Assembly: GCA_003241695.1 (NCBI GenBank)
Contig: QFPN01000009.1
Location: 62,001-126,000, forward strand
Length of the DNA stretch: 64,000 nt
Reading direction: 5' to 3'
From: Ancylobacter novellus
GTDB taxonomy: Bacteria; Pseudomonadota; Alphaproteobacteria; Rhizobiales; Methylopilaceae
The translations under genes were made by a program, and so were the position numbers. Positions 25,451-34,073 of this stretch are shown one piece after another (position 1 is the stretch's first letter; every line of letters starts with the position of its first letter). The notes under the pieces are model-generated. The model was given only the letters and a program-made list of their open reading frames with translations, searched no databases and was not told where the DNA came from.

Positions 25451-26854
25451 TCAGCCCCTCGCCGGTTCCAGCGCGCCATCGATCGCGTCTTCGGCGGCCG
25501 AGATCGGCCGGCCGGGCGCGCCGTGGGTCGGCGGCGCGATCACAGACGGCTCGGGCCCCTTGTTGATCAGCCGGTTGATGTAGAAAACGCCGACCGAGAA
25601 CACCACCGAGTAGACGGCGACGAAGAGAGCCAGAGAGATCGCCAGGCTTGCGGCGGGAACGGGAGACAGCGCGTCCGCCGTTCTCAGTACGCCGGTGGCG
25701 ATCCAGGGCTGGCGGCCCTGTTCGGTCACGACCCAGCCGGCCAGAATGGCGATGAAGCCAAGAGGCCACATCCGGGCGGCGCCGTGCTGGAACCAGCGCG
25801 ACTGCCAGATTTCATCGCGCCACCAGAGCCAGGCTCCGACAAGGCCGGTCACGATAAAGAGGAGCCCGATCGCCACCATGATGCGGAAGCCGAAATAGGG
25901 GCCGATCAGCGGTGGTCGGTCCTGGGGCGCGAAATCCTTCAACCCCTTGATGCGGCCGTCCCATTCGTGGGTGAGGATGAGACCTGACAGGCGGGGGATC
26001 GAGAGCTCGTAGTCGTTTCTCTCCGCTTCCCGGTTCGGGATCGCGAAGAGCGACAACGCGACAGGCTCCGAACCGTCCCAATGTCCTTCCATCGCCGCGA
26101 CCTTGGCCGGCTGATGCTCGAGCGTGTTGAGGCCGTGGGCGTCGCCGATGAAAGCCTGCATGGGGGCGACGACGAAAATCATGCCGACCGCCATCTTCAC
26201 CATCGTGCGCGCCTCCTCGAGGAACTTGCCCGCGAGCAGATAGCGGCAGCCCACTGAGAGAACGACGACCGCGGTGGTGAGATAGGCCGCCGTCATCATA
26301 TGCGCGAAGCGATAGGGGAAGGATGGATTGAAGACGATCTGAAGCCAATCGACGGGATGGGCGACGCCGTCCCGCATCTCAAATCCGGCCGGGGTGTGCA
26401 TCCAACTGTTCGCGGACAGGATCCAGAAGCCGGAAATCGCCGTGCCGACTGCGACCACGCAGGCGGCTGTGACGTGCAGCCAGGACGGCACCCGCGTCCA
26501 TCCGAACAGCATGATTCCCAGGAAGGTCGCCTCCAGGAAAAACGCCGTCAGGACCTCATAGCCGATCAACGGACCGATGACGTTGCCGACGACTTCGGAA
26601 AACCGGCTCCAGTTGGTGCCGAATTGGTAGGACAGCACGATGCCCGAGACCACGCCCATCGCGAAGGACACCGCGAAGATCTTCGTCCAGAACCGCGCCA
26701 GCTTGTGAAATCGATCCGCGCCCGTCCATTTCCAGAGAAGGAGGAGCGTGGCGACATAAGCGGAGATTCCGATCGAGAACGCCGGGAATACGATGTGGAA
26801 CGACACAGTGAAGGCGAACTGGAGTCGAGCGAGAACGGCGGCGTCTAATTCCAT
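25451..26854 (-). CDS. cydA: Cytochrome bd-type quinol oxidase subunit I (short Q-loop, CIO-like)
   Basis: 467 aa. Ligand-bearing helices include FAFTVSFHIVFPAFSIG and the conserved TEQGRQPWIATGVLRT. The region between helices 6 and 7 is short, typical of cyanide-insensitive (CIO) enzymes rather than the long Q-loop E. coli type. It reduces oxygen with quinol as donor. Its stop codon abuts the cydB start. Confidence 0.92.
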   Translation of the reverse strand: MELDAAVLARLQFAFTVSFHIVFPAFSIGISAYVATLLLLWKWTGADRFHKLARFWTKIFAVSFAMGVVSGIVLSYQFGTNWSRFSEVVGNVIGPLIGYEVLTAFFLEATFLGIMLFGWTRVPSWLHVTAACVVAVGTAISGFWILSANSWMHTPAGFEMRDGVAHPVDWLQIVFNPSFPYRFAHMMTAAYLTTAVVVLSVGCRYLLAGKFLEEARTMVKMAVGMIFVVAPMQAFIGDAHGLNTLEHQPAKVAAMEGHWDGSEPVALSLFAIPNREAERNDYELSIPRLSGLILTHEWDGRIKGLKDFAPQDRPPLIGPYFGFRIMVAIGLLFIVTGLVGAWLWWRDEIWQSRWFQHGAARMWPLGFIAILAGWVVTEQGRQPWIATGVLRTADALSPVPAASLAISLALFVAVYSVVFSVGVFYINRLINKGPEPSVIAPPTHGAPGRPISAAEDAIDGALEPARG

Positions 26855-26872
26855 GTCAGACTGTCCTTTGCA

Positions 26873-27667
26873 TCAGCCGTTCGTCATCGAGGCGAGACTT
26901 TTCCAGATCATGTAGGCCGCGACGCAGAAGATCATGATCGCGAATGCGATGTTCAGGGCGCCCTTCGATGCGGCGAGCCGGCAGGCGAGTCGGGCGCCGA
27001 TCAACCCGCCAGCAGCGCCGCCGGCGACGAAGACCAGCGCGAGCGGCCAGTCGACGAAGCCCGAGATCGCATAGTTGACGGCGGTCGTCAGACCGAAGGC
27101 GGCGACCGCCACAAGAGAGGAGCCGATCGCCATCAGGGTCGGCATGCCCGTCGAGGCCACGAGGCCGGGAACGATAAGAAACCCGCCGCCGATGCCGAAG
27201 AAGCCGGAAAACATGCCGGTCGCCGCTCCGGCGCCGAGCACCTTCGGAGCCTTTTCGAGCGTGCACTCTGAATTTGAGTCGCCGACATGGCCGCGGCCCC
27301 GCAACATCAGGACGCCGACCACGATCATCAGCAATGCGAAGAGGAGCAAAAGCTTCTGCCCGTCGATCGCTTTGCCGGCCGTCGAGCCCAGAAAGGCGCC
27401 GGCGACGCCGGCGGCGCTGAACATCGTCGCGCAACGCCATTTGACGTTGCCTCGGCGGGCATGCGCGATCAGGCTGGAGGCGGCGTTGGCGGCTACGGCG
27501 AACGCGCTCGTCCCGATCGCCATATGCGCGCTCGGGACGCCGACGAGATAGACCATCAACGGCACGGCGAGGATCGATCCGCCGCCGCCGAAAAGGCCGA
27601 GCGTCAGACCGACGAGGCCGCCGGACAATCCGCCGAGAAGATATTGCGACAGGTCAAGCGTCGTCAT
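26873..27667 (-). CDS. TauE/SafE-family membrane exporter
   Basis: 264 aa with about eight hydrophobic segments and the two internal repeats of the family: LGGLSGGLVGLTLGLFGGGGSILAVP and ATGMFSGFFGIGGGFLIVPGL. TauE/SafE proteins are linked to export of sulfite or sulfoacetate. It lies between the persulfide dioxygenase gene and cydAB, so disposal of sulfite made by the dioxygenase is a reasonable role. Confidence 0.85.
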   Translation of the reverse strand: MTTLDLSQYLLGGLSGGLVGLTLGLFGGGGSILAVPLMVYLVGVPSAHMAIGTSAFAVAANAASSLIAHARRGNVKWRCATMFSAAGVAGAFLGSTAGKAIDGQKLLLLFALLMIVVGVLMLRGRGHVGDSNSECTLEKAPKVLGAGAATGMFSGFFGIGGGFLIVPGLVASTGMPTLMAIGSSLVAVAAFGLTTAVNYAISGFVDWPLALVFVAGGAAGGLIGARLACRLAASKGALNIAFAIMIFCVAAYMIWKSLASMTNG

Positions 27668-27769
27668 TTGTTCTCGGCCCGTCTCGCGGCGCGGCTGCTT
27701 TCGGGTGGAGCGGCGATCGGCCTACGCTGGCTCGCTGCGCGTATTCCGCGGACGGCCTTACGCCCAGCT

Positions 27770-28636
27770 TCACAGCCCGTTGATCGGCACTTTCAAGTAA
27801 CGCTTGCCGTCACCTTCCGGCTTCGGCAGCTCGCCCGCCTTCATGTTGACCTGCAGCGCTGGAATGATGAGCTTCGGCATGGCGAGGGTCGCGTCGCGCT
27901 CGGTCCTCAACGCGACGAAATCGTCCTCGCTCGTTCCTTCGCGCACGTGAATATTGTGCGCCAGTTCCTCGGCGACCGTCGTGTCGTGGCGCACGTCGCG
28001 GCCGTTCGGCCCGTAGTCGTGGCACATGAAGAGGCGCGTATCGGGCGGAAGCGATAGGACCCGTTGGATCGACCTGAACAGCGTCCGCGCGTCTCCGCCT
28101 GGAAAATCGGCGCGAGCCGTGCCTCCGTCGGGCATGAAAAGCGTGTCGCCGACGAAAGCGGCAGTTCCGATCACGTAGGTAAGGCAGGCCGGGGTGTGCC
28201 CGGGCGTATGCATGACGCGGGCGTCGAGGCTTCCGATCGTGAATGTGTCCTGGTCTTCGAACAGTCGGTCGAACTGGGAGCCGTCGCGCTGGAAATCCGT
28301 CCCTTCGTTGAAGATCTTTCCGAAGGTGTCCTGCACCGCCTGGATCTGGGCGCCGATCGCGATCTTTCCGCCGAGAACTTTCTGCAGATACGGCGCGGCT
28401 GAAAGGTGGTCGGCGTGGACGTGAGTTTCCAGCAGCCACTCGACCGAAAGCTCGCGTGACCGGACATGCTCAATGATCGCGTCGGCCGACGTATGGCTTA
28501 TGCGGCCGGACGCGTAGTCGAAGTCCAGGACGCTGTCGACGACGGCGCAGGCCGCGCTCCGAGGATCCTTGACCACGTACGAGAATGTGTTTGAGGCCGC
28601 GTCGAAGAAAGCTGTGACGTCGGGCTGGTCGGTCAT
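27770..28636 (-). CDS. Persulfide dioxygenase (ETHE1/Blh-type metallo-beta-lactamase fold)
   Basis: 288 aa. Metal-binding residues lie in ETHVHADHLSAAPYL, HTPGHTPACLTYV, FVGDTLFMPDGGTARADFPGG and MCHDYGPNGRD, matching the mononuclear iron ETHE1/Blh group. The enzyme converts glutathione persulfide to sulfite. It is the fourth gene of an operon led by an ArsR repressor, as in bigR operons of rhizobia and Xylella. A paralogue is encoded at 40031-40924. Confidence 0.88.
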   Translation of the reverse strand: MTDQPDVTAFFDAASNTFSYVVKDPRSAACAVVDSVLDFDYASGRISHTSADAIIEHVRSRELSVEWLLETHVHADHLSAAPYLQKVLGGKIAIGAQIQAVQDTFGKIFNEGTDFQRDGSQFDRLFEDQDTFTIGSLDARVMHTPGHTPACLTYVIGTAAFVGDTLFMPDGGTARADFPGGDARTLFRSIQRVLSLPPDTRLFMCHDYGPNGRDVRHDTTVAEELAHNIHVREGTSEDDFVALRTERDATLAMPKLIIPALQVNMKAGELPKPEGDGKRYLKVPINGL

Positions 28637-28660
28637 CGCAGGCGTCTTTCGGCTCTAGCG

Positions 28661-29095
28661 CTAGGATCGGGGAACAGGGCGCGACAGAACGGCGTCGTTA
28701 AAAGCCATCCCGGCGAGCATCGCGAAAAGGAACACGAGGGTCGGCGCGACGCCGATCGCGGCGGATGCGACGGCTGGCCCGGGGCACAGGCCGGCGACGC
28801 CCCAGCCCACGCCGAAGATGGCGGCGCCCGCCAAGAGTTTAGCGTCGATCCTGCGGTTGCTCGGCAGGTGAAACTGCTCGTCGAAAGCGGGACGGGGCAG
28901 AGTCCGCGCCAGAGCCGCCGCAACCGCCGCGACGGCGACAGCGCCGGCGAGCACGAACGCCAGGCTCGGATCCCAGGCTCCGAAGACGTCGAGAAAGCCG
29001 AGAACGCGGGATGGGTCCAGCATGCCGGACAGCGCAAGACCGAATCCGAAGAGCACGCCGCTGAAAGCGGCTGAAAGAGCGCGCGCAACGCTCAT
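28661..29095 (-). CDS. YeeE/YedE-family half transporter (second half)
   Basis: 144 aa, about four hydrophobic segments. The start FSGVLFGFGLALSGMLDPSRVLGFLDVFG and the VAGLCPGPAVAS motif are typical of the DUF6691/YedE C-half. It overlaps the first-half gene by 4 bp. The two together make one sulfur-transport unit, equivalent to a single YedE chain such as SoxT. Confidence 0.85.
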   Translation of the reverse strand: MSVARALSAAFSGVLFGFGLALSGMLDPSRVLGFLDVFGAWDPSLAFVLAGAVAVAAVAAALARTLPRPAFDEQFHLPSNRRIDAKLLAGAAIFGVGWGVAGLCPGPAVASAAIGVAPTLVFLFAMLAGMAFNDAVLSRPVPRS

Positions 29096-29514
29096 GCCGG
29101 CGCCGCCAGGCGAAGGACTGCGACTGTCGCCACCGCGCTCGTCAGAAACGTCGCGACCGCGGCCAGCGATCGCGGCGATAGGCGGGCGAGCCCGACGACG
29201 CCGTGACCGCTGGTGCAGCCCGATCCGAGGCGTGTTCCCAAGCCCACAAGTAGCCCCGCGATCGCGAGAGCTGGCGTCGACGCCTCGATCTTCACCTCGG
29301 GCAGCTGACCGAAGGCGGCCCAGTACGCCCAGGGCCCAACGGCGAGCCCAAGTACGAAAGCAAGGTTGAGCAGTCGTGGCGCGGTCGCCCGCCAGAGCCC
29401 GCTGACAATGCCGCTGATGCCAGCCACCCGGCCGGTGGAGAGCATCAGCACGCCTGCTGAAAGACCAACGAGGCCGCCGCCGATCAGAGAAGGCAGGTAT
29501 GCGACCATGCTCAT
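29092..29514 (-). CDS. YeeE/YedE-family half transporter (first half)
   Basis: 140 aa from the ATG at 29514, which overlaps the ArsR stop (ATGA). GGGLVGLSAGVLMLSTGRVAGISGIV and GLGTRLGSGCTSGHGVVGLARL are hallmark segments, the cysteine being the sulfur relay residue. Paired with the 28661-29095 product. Confidence 0.85.
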   Translation of the reverse strand: MSMVAYLPSLIGGGLVGLSAGVLMLSTGRVAGISGIVSGLWRATAPRLLNLAFVLGLAVGPWAYWAAFGQLPEVKIEASTPALAIAGLLVGLGTRLGSGCTSGHGVVGLARLSPRSLAAVATFLTSAVATVAVLRLAAPA

Positions 29515-29903
29515 CGATCGCCTCCGTCCCCGTTGGGCCGCATGAGGGATTGAACGGAGATCCGCCGCATCGGTGACTCCGGCGATCGGGCCTGGGGCAG
29601 ACACGACCCGCCAAGCTCGTAGATCCCGGACAACGCGCGGATGATCGCGGGCGCCCTCTGATCGGCGACCCGGTAGAAGACCTGTTTGGCGTCCCGCCGA
29701 CCCGCTACGAGACCCACCTCCCTTAAGGCGGCCAAGTGTTGCGACAGCGTGGGTTGGCGGAGCCCAAGGGCTACTTCGAGTTCTCCGACGGAAGCTTCGC
29801 CTCGCGTCAGATGCGAAACGATGAGCAGCCGAACTGGATTGGCGAGGCCCTTCAGGAACTCCGCCGCTTCGATGATTTCAGGACTGGTTGAGTGCGCCGT
29901 CAT
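29511..29903 (-). CDS. BigR/SqrR-like ArsR-family repressor
   Basis: 130 aa. The winged helix is clear: FLKGLANPVRLLIVSHLTRG, VALGLRQPTLSQHLAALREVGLVAGRRDAKQVFYRV. A cysteine is visible only in the C-terminal tail (GGSCLPQA), not in the alpha2 position used by two-cysteine sulfide sensors, so its sensing chemistry is uncertain. It leads the operon YedE-YedE-dioxygenase-TauE-cydAB and should autorepress at the AT-rich block upstream. Confidence 0.88.
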   Translation of the reverse strand: MTAHSTSPEIIEAAEFLKGLANPVRLLIVSHLTRGEASVGELEVALGLRQPTLSQHLAALREVGLVAGRRDAKQVFYRVADQRAPAIIRALSGIYELGGSCLPQARSPESPMRRISVQSLMRPNGDGGDR

Positions 29904-29957
29904 CGACCTCTTCTTGATCAGCGCGCGGCGGCCGCCGCCCGACGGCGCCGTCGCGTT

Positions 29958-30005
29958 TGATATATAATTGCATATATTTGATATTCAAAAATTGCAAATT
30001 AATAT
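29958..30005. promoter_or_regulatory. AT-rich operator/promoter block upstream of the ArsR operon
   Basis: A nearly pure A/T stretch contains the 13-bp palindrome TTTGATATTCAAA and a GATATATAATTGCATATATTTG segment. It stands out against flanks of more than 65% GC and lies 55-100 bp upstream of the ArsR start, between divergent genes. It is a likely target of the ArsR repressor. Confidence 0.5.
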
Positions 30006-30053
30006 GGCGATCTGGGCGCGGCATGGGGCCGCGCCGTCCGACGGGGAGTGAGC

Positions 30054-30527
30054 ATGAGGGACGTTGCTGATCTGCCTGGAGTAAAAATTCCTCCGCCGAT
30101 CATTTTCGTGGGCTTCCTGGCTCTCGGCGCAGCACTCCATCACGGTATCTGGCCGGCGTCCCTGGGACTTGCAGCCGGTCCCCGCTGGATCCTTGCGGTT
30201 GGTTCTCTGGCCCTCGGCGCCGCCCTGATCGTCAGTTCTGCGTCCCGATTTCGCGCGGCGGACACTCCGCCCGCACCATGGAAGCCGACGCGGGCGATCG
30301 TGGCTTCGGGGCCCTACCGGCTGACGCGCAACCCCATGTATCTCGGGATGTCGGCGATCTACGTCGGCGTCGCCTGCGCCGCCGACAGCCTCTCAACGCT
30401 TGTGCTGATCGCGCCCCTTATGGCCGTGATCGACGTCTTCGTCGTCCGTCGTGAGGAGCGGTATCTCGAGCGCAAATTCGGCGACGAGTATGGTCGATAT
30501 CGGTCGAGCGTCCGCCGATGGCTGTAA
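30054..30527 (+). CDS. Isoprenylcysteine carboxyl methyltransferase-family (PEMT-like) membrane protein
   Basis: 157 aa with four hydrophobic segments. The conserved SAM-binding end is present: VASGPYRLTRNPMYLGMSAIY and RREERYLERKFGDEYGRYRSSVRRWL. Members methylate small or lipid substrates; the substrate here is unknown. GGGGAGTG precedes the ATG. Confidence 0.8.
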   Translation: MRDVADLPGVKIPPPIIFVGFLALGAALHHGIWPASLGLAAGPRWILAVGSLALGAALIVSSASRFRAADTPPAPWKPTRAIVASGPYRLTRNPMYLGMSAIYVGVACAADSLSTLVLIAPLMAVIDVFVVRREERYLERKFGDEYGRYRSSVRRWL

Positions 30528-30533
30528 CCGCTG

Positions 30534-31199
30534 TCACAGCACAACGACCTTGGAGCCCCTCGGCGTTCTGCCGTAGAGGTCGATCACGTCCTGGTTCAGC
30601 ATCCGGATGCAGCCCGACGAGACCGCCTTGCCGATGCTCTGTGGTTCGTTCGTGCCGTGGATCCTGTAGAGCGTGTCCTTCCCGTCCTTGAACAGATACA
30701 TGGCCCGGGCTCCGAGCGGATTCTGGGCGCCGCCGTCCATTCCGCCCTTCCAGGGTCCGTAGCGCCCGGGGTCGCGCCCGATCATGTCCTCGGTGGGCGT
30801 CCAGCGGGGCCACTCGCGCTTCATCTGGATTGAGGCGGAGCCCTGAAACTCCAAGCCGGCCTTGCCGACGCCGACGCCATAGCGCAGCGCTTTCCCGTTC
30901 TCCTGAACGAGGTAGAGGAAGCGCGCATGAGGATCGACCACGATGGTTCCGGGCGGCTGGTCGGTCGGGAAGTCTACTTCTTGCCGAAGCAGTTTCGGGT
31001 CCATCTTGCGAAGATCGACGGGCTGGATCGCGAACGGCTCGTCAGGCTTGGAGCCGTATCGCGTGGCGTCCGCCGGATCGACAGGCGCCTCGCTCGAAAC
31101 GGGAAGTCGGCTGGCGGGCGCAGGTATGCCGGCGCAGGCTCCGAGCAACATGGGAAGGGCGATGATGGTGGCCCGGCGGGAAAACGCAGACGCGGACAT
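30534..31199 (-). CDS. L,D-transpeptidase (YkuD domain) lipoprotein
   Basis: 221 aa from the ATG at 31199. A lipobox-like LPMLLGACAG suggests a lipoprotein. The YkuD domain carries the catalytic cluster YRIHGTNEPQSIGKAVSSGCIRM, with His and Cys in place. It cross-links peptidoglycan or attaches proteins to it. It is convergent with the methyltransferase gene (6 bp gap). Confidence 0.88.
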   Translation of the reverse strand: MSASAFSRRATIIALPMLLGACAGIPAPASRLPVSSEAPVDPADATRYGSKPDEPFAIQPVDLRKMDPKLLRQEVDFPTDQPPGTIVVDPHARFLYLVQENGKALRYGVGVGKAGLEFQGSASIQMKREWPRWTPTEDMIGRDPGRYGPWKGGMDGGAQNPLGARAMYLFKDGKDTLYRIHGTNEPQSIGKAVSSGCIRMLNQDVIDLYGRTPRGSKVVVL

Positions 31200-31218
31200 C
31201 AGTGGGATCTCCGCGTGA

Positions 31219-31854
31219 TCAGGACTTGCCGGCGCGCTTGCGCGCTTCGGCGACAGCGTCGCGGAACTGGGCGTAGTCAGGGGCGGCCGCAACGAGTAGC
31301 GGTCCCACCAGGTAAACTGGCGTTCCTTGCAGTCGAAGGCCCTTGGCCTGCGCATCGTTGCGCTTCAGCAGAGCCGTGATGTCGGCCGCGTGCGTCTTGG
31401 CGTCCGCCTCGAGGCGAGCCATGTCGACCCCGGACGATTTCACGGCGGCGAGCATTTGGTCTTCCGGGATTTTGCGTCCCGGGATCGTCATCAACGCCTT
31501 GTGGACCTCGTCGTATTTGCCTTGGTATTTCGCCGCGAGCGCAAGCTTCGCGCCGTAGACGGAAGCCTCGGTCAGGATCGGCCAGTCTTTGTAGACAAGG
31601 TTGATCTTGCCGTCGGCTTTGACGAGCTTCTCGAGTTCGGGAGCGGATTTCTTGCAGTAAGGACAATTGTAGTCGAGATAGGCGACGATCGTTACGTCTC
31701 CCTTCGGATTCCCGGCTTTTGGGGCCGCAGGATCGTTGAGGATCATCTCGCGGGTCGTGTCGGAGGCCTGAGCGAACACAAGCGTCGGCAAAGCCGTTGC
31801 GACGGCGAGGGCAAGGGTGAAGGCGAAACGTCTGAGGACAGGCAGACGAGGCAT
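31219..31854 (-). CDS. DsbA-family periplasmic thiol-disulfide protein
   Basis: 211 aa with a signal peptide ending VFA-QASDT. The thioredoxin-type site YLDYNCPYCKKSAPEL is followed by a helical insertion and the cis-proline LQGTPVYLVG. This architecture is that of DsbA/Com1 or ScsC-like proteins. It is divergent from the two-component system gene at 31969, with a CTTAAG-N5-CTTAAG operator between them, 52 bp from its start. Confidence 0.85.
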   Translation of the reverse strand: MPRLPVLRRFAFTLALAVATALPTLVFAQASDTTREMILNDPAAPKAGNPKGDVTIVAYLDYNCPYCKKSAPELEKLVKADGKINLVYKDWPILTEASVYGAKLALAAKYQGKYDEVHKALMTIPGRKIPEDQMLAAVKSSGVDMARLEADAKTHAADITALLKRNDAQAKGLRLQGTPVYLVGPLLVAAAPDYAQFRDAVAEARKRAGKS

Positions 31855-31905
31855 AGTGGCGTTCTCCGACGGATGTGCTTGGAGGTCTGCACCATCCGGC
31901 GTCGC

Positions 31906-31922
31906 CTTAAGCCAGCCTTAAG
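31906..31922. promoter_or_regulatory. CTTAAG-N5-CTTAAG operator (copy 1)
   Basis: Two exact CTTAAG hexamers are separated by CCAGC. This tandem layout is that of OmpR/PmrA-type response-regulator sites (hexamer-N5-hexamer). It lies 46 bp before the response-regulator start, suggesting autoregulation, and also faces the dsbA-like gene. Confidence 0.7.
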
Positions 31923-31968
31923 CCCGCGCAGAGATCGGAGCGAACGGTCCGGAAACAGGGAGTGATCG

Positions 31969-32631
31969 ATGCGCGTGCTCGTCGTTGAGGACGACCCGCT
32001 TCTGCTCGACGGGCTGCAGATCGGCCTCGGACTTGCGGGCGCGACATGCGACGTCGTCTCGACCTGCGCGGATGCGGAGGCCGCGTTGGCCACCAGCGCG
32101 TTTGACGCGGTCGTGCTGGACCGCATGCTTCCGGACGGATCCGGCCTGGCGGTGCTCAAGCGGCTTCGAGCGGCCGGCGATCGCACGCCGATCCTGCTTC
32201 TCACCGCCCTCGACGAGACTGCGGATCGCGTGGATGGCCTCGACGCCGGCGCGGATGACTACCTCGGCAAGCCGTTTGATCTCGAGGAGCTGGCTGCGCG
32301 TGTCCGCGCGATCGCTCGTCGCGGCGCCGGCAGAGCGTCTGGCGCTCTCATCTGGCGCGACGTCACCCTGGATCCCGCGACGTTGACCGCGGCTCGCGAC
32401 GGCCGATCGCTGACGCTGTCTCGAAGAGAATTCGCTGTGCTGGCCGCGCTGATGGAAAGGCGCGGCGGGATCGCTTCCCGTGGTGAGATCGAGGATCGGC
32501 TCTATGGATGGCAGGAGGAGATCGAGAGCAACGCCGTCGAGGTGCATATCCATCATCTCAGGGCGAAGCTTGGTCGCGACGCGATCGAAACGGTGCGCGG
32601 GATCGGTTACCGGATGGGCGGACAGCCATGA
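31969..32631 (+). CDS. OmpR/PmrA-family response regulator
   Basis: 220 aa. The receiver domain has acidic residues VVEDDP, phospho-acceptor D51 in VVLDRMLPDGSG, T79 and K101 in YLGKPF. The C-terminal winged helix (LTLSRREFAVLAALMERRGG ... VEVHIHHLRAKLG ... VRGIGYRMG) is of the PmrA/QseB type. Its stop overlaps the histidine kinase start by 4 bp. Copy 1 of the CTTAAG operator lies just upstream. Confidence 0.92.
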   Translation: MRVLVVEDDPLLLDGLQIGLGLAGATCDVVSTCADAEAALATSAFDAVVLDRMLPDGSGLAVLKRLRAAGDRTPILLLTALDETADRVDGLDAGADDYLGKPFDLEELAARVRAIARRGAGRASGALIWRDVTLDPATLTAARDGRSLTLSRREFAVLAALMERRGGIASRGEIEDRLYGWQEEIESNAVEVHIHHLRAKLGRDAIETVRGIGYRMGGQP

Positions 32632-34007
32632 CGTCGCTCCGCGTCCGCCTGTTCATGACGTTGATCGCAGCGACCGGCGCTTTATGGCTGATCGCCGCCG
32701 CGTGGATCTATGTCGGCGCCCGTCAGGAAGTCGAGCATGTGCTCGACACGCGTCTTCAGGAAGCCGCGCGCATGGTCGCTTCGCTGGTGGCGAGCGGCGA
32801 TGTGACGGGCAAGCCGCGGGCGGTAGAACCGACGACCGTCGTTCCTGGGCTCGGCGGATATGAACGGCAGCTGTCGTGCCAGATCTGGTCGTTCGACGAT
32901 CGGCTTGTGGCGCGATCGACCGGCGCGCCAGATGAGAAACTAAGCGAAGGAGGTTCGGGCTTTTCTGAGCGGGTGGTGAAGGGCGAGCCGTGGCGGGTCT
33001 ACGCGATCGAGGACGAGGCGAAAGGCGTCCGAGTTCTGGTCGGCGACCGTTTGGGCTTGCGCGAAAAGCTCGTGGCGGATCTCATTAAGGGCCTGCTATG
33101 GCCCGCCGCGTTGATCCTGCCGGTGCTGGGCCTTCTGATCTGGGCGAGCGTCGGTCGGGGCCTCTCGCCGCTGCGTCGCATGGCCCACGAGCTTGGTCGT
33201 CGCGACGCCGAGGATATGAGACCCGTCGACGCCGGCGCCGCGCCGTCTGAAATCCGTCCGCTGACGGCGGCGTTGAACGGACTCTTCGACAAGGTCGAAC
33301 GCGCGCGACGCCATGAACGCGAAGTGACGGCGTTCGCGGCTCACGAACTGCGGACGCCCCTTGCCGGCTTGAAGACACAGGCGCAGGTCGCTGCGGCCGC
33401 GCAGAGCGCGTCGATCCGGGATCACGCCCTCAAGCAGATCCTGGTCGCGGTCGATCGCGCCAGTCGGTTGGTGAGTCAGCTCCTCGCGCTGGCGCGGCTC
33501 GATGCGGAGGCTCCCAAGCCGGAGTTCGTCGAGATCGCGATAGGCTCCTTGCTGGAGGAGGCGATCGAGCTGTCCTACGGCGCGGGCGCTGGCGACCGCG
33601 TCCGTGTGGAGATCGAGTCTGCGCTTCGGTCGACGACGGTGTTCGCGCCCCGCGAACCGCTGTTGCTGCTCCTCCGCAATCTTACGGAAAACGCCATTCA
33701 GCACTCGGAGCGCGACGGATCCATCCTGTGGCGCGTCGGCGGCTCCGGATCGACGCTCGAACTGATGGACGAAGGGCCGGGCGCAGATGAAGAGGATATT
33801 CCGCGGCTCACACAACGGTTCTTCCGCGGCGCGCAGCAGATGAGGTCGGGGGACGGGGTCGGGCTTGGTCTGGCGATCGCCGCGGCGGCCGCAGAATTAT
33901 GCGACGCCTCGCTGAGCTTCCAGAACCGCAAAGACAGGAGCGGCCTGGTCGCTCACATCGCGTTCCTGCCGGCTAATTTGAGAGCCGCCAACGCTCGGGC
34001 GGCTTGA
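32628..34007 (+). CDS. Membrane sensor histidine kinase (QseC/PmrB-like)
   Basis: 459 aa. Two membrane segments (about residues 8-30 and 147-168) bound a periplasmic domain of about 115 residues with one cysteine (QLSCQIWSF). The H-box is FAAHELRTPLAGLKTQ (His near 239). ATP-binding boxes are NLTENAIQHS and GDGVGLGLAIAAAAAELC. The sensory domain resembles the 2CSK-N type. The regulon predicted from its operator is rich in thiol-redox proteins, so a redox or sulfur signal is likely. Confidence 0.9.
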   Translation: MTSLRVRLFMTLIAATGALWLIAAAWIYVGARQEVEHVLDTRLQEAARMVASLVASGDVTGKPRAVEPTTVVPGLGGYERQLSCQIWSFDDRLVARSTGAPDEKLSEGGSGFSERVVKGEPWRVYAIEDEAKGVRVLVGDRLGLREKLVADLIKGLLWPAALILPVLGLLIWASVGRGLSPLRRMAHELGRRDAEDMRPVDAGAAPSEIRPLTAALNGLFDKVERARRHEREVTAFAAHELRTPLAGLKTQAQVAAAAQSASIRDHALKQILVAVDRASRLVSQLLALARLDAEAPKPEFVEIAIGSLLEEAIELSYGAGAGDRVRVEIESALRSTTVFAPREPLLLLLRNLTENAIQHSERDGSILWRVGGSGSTLELMDEGPGADEEDIPRLTQRFFRGAQQMRSGDGVGLGLAIAAAAAELCDASLSFQNRKDRSGLVAHIAFLPANLRAANARAA

Positions 34008-34028
34008 CGGGGCAGCGCCGTCAGTGTC

Positions 34029-34065
34029 GGGCGGTCGCGCCGCCGATGGGTCGACGCGACCGCCC
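34029..34065. terminator. Bidirectional hairpin between kinase and pseudoazurin genes
   Basis: A perfect 11-bp stem (GGGCGGTCGCG / CGCGACCGCCC) with a 15-nt loop fills the gap between two convergent genes. It lacks a T-tract. Confidence 0.55.
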
Positions 34066-34073
34066 ACGCTCCG

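Noticed and set aside
29092..29604. Longer start for the first half-YedE gene at 29604
   Set aside because: The extension is an out-of-frame reading of the ArsR gene; the ATG at 29514 overlaps the ArsR stop and starts a normal membrane protein.
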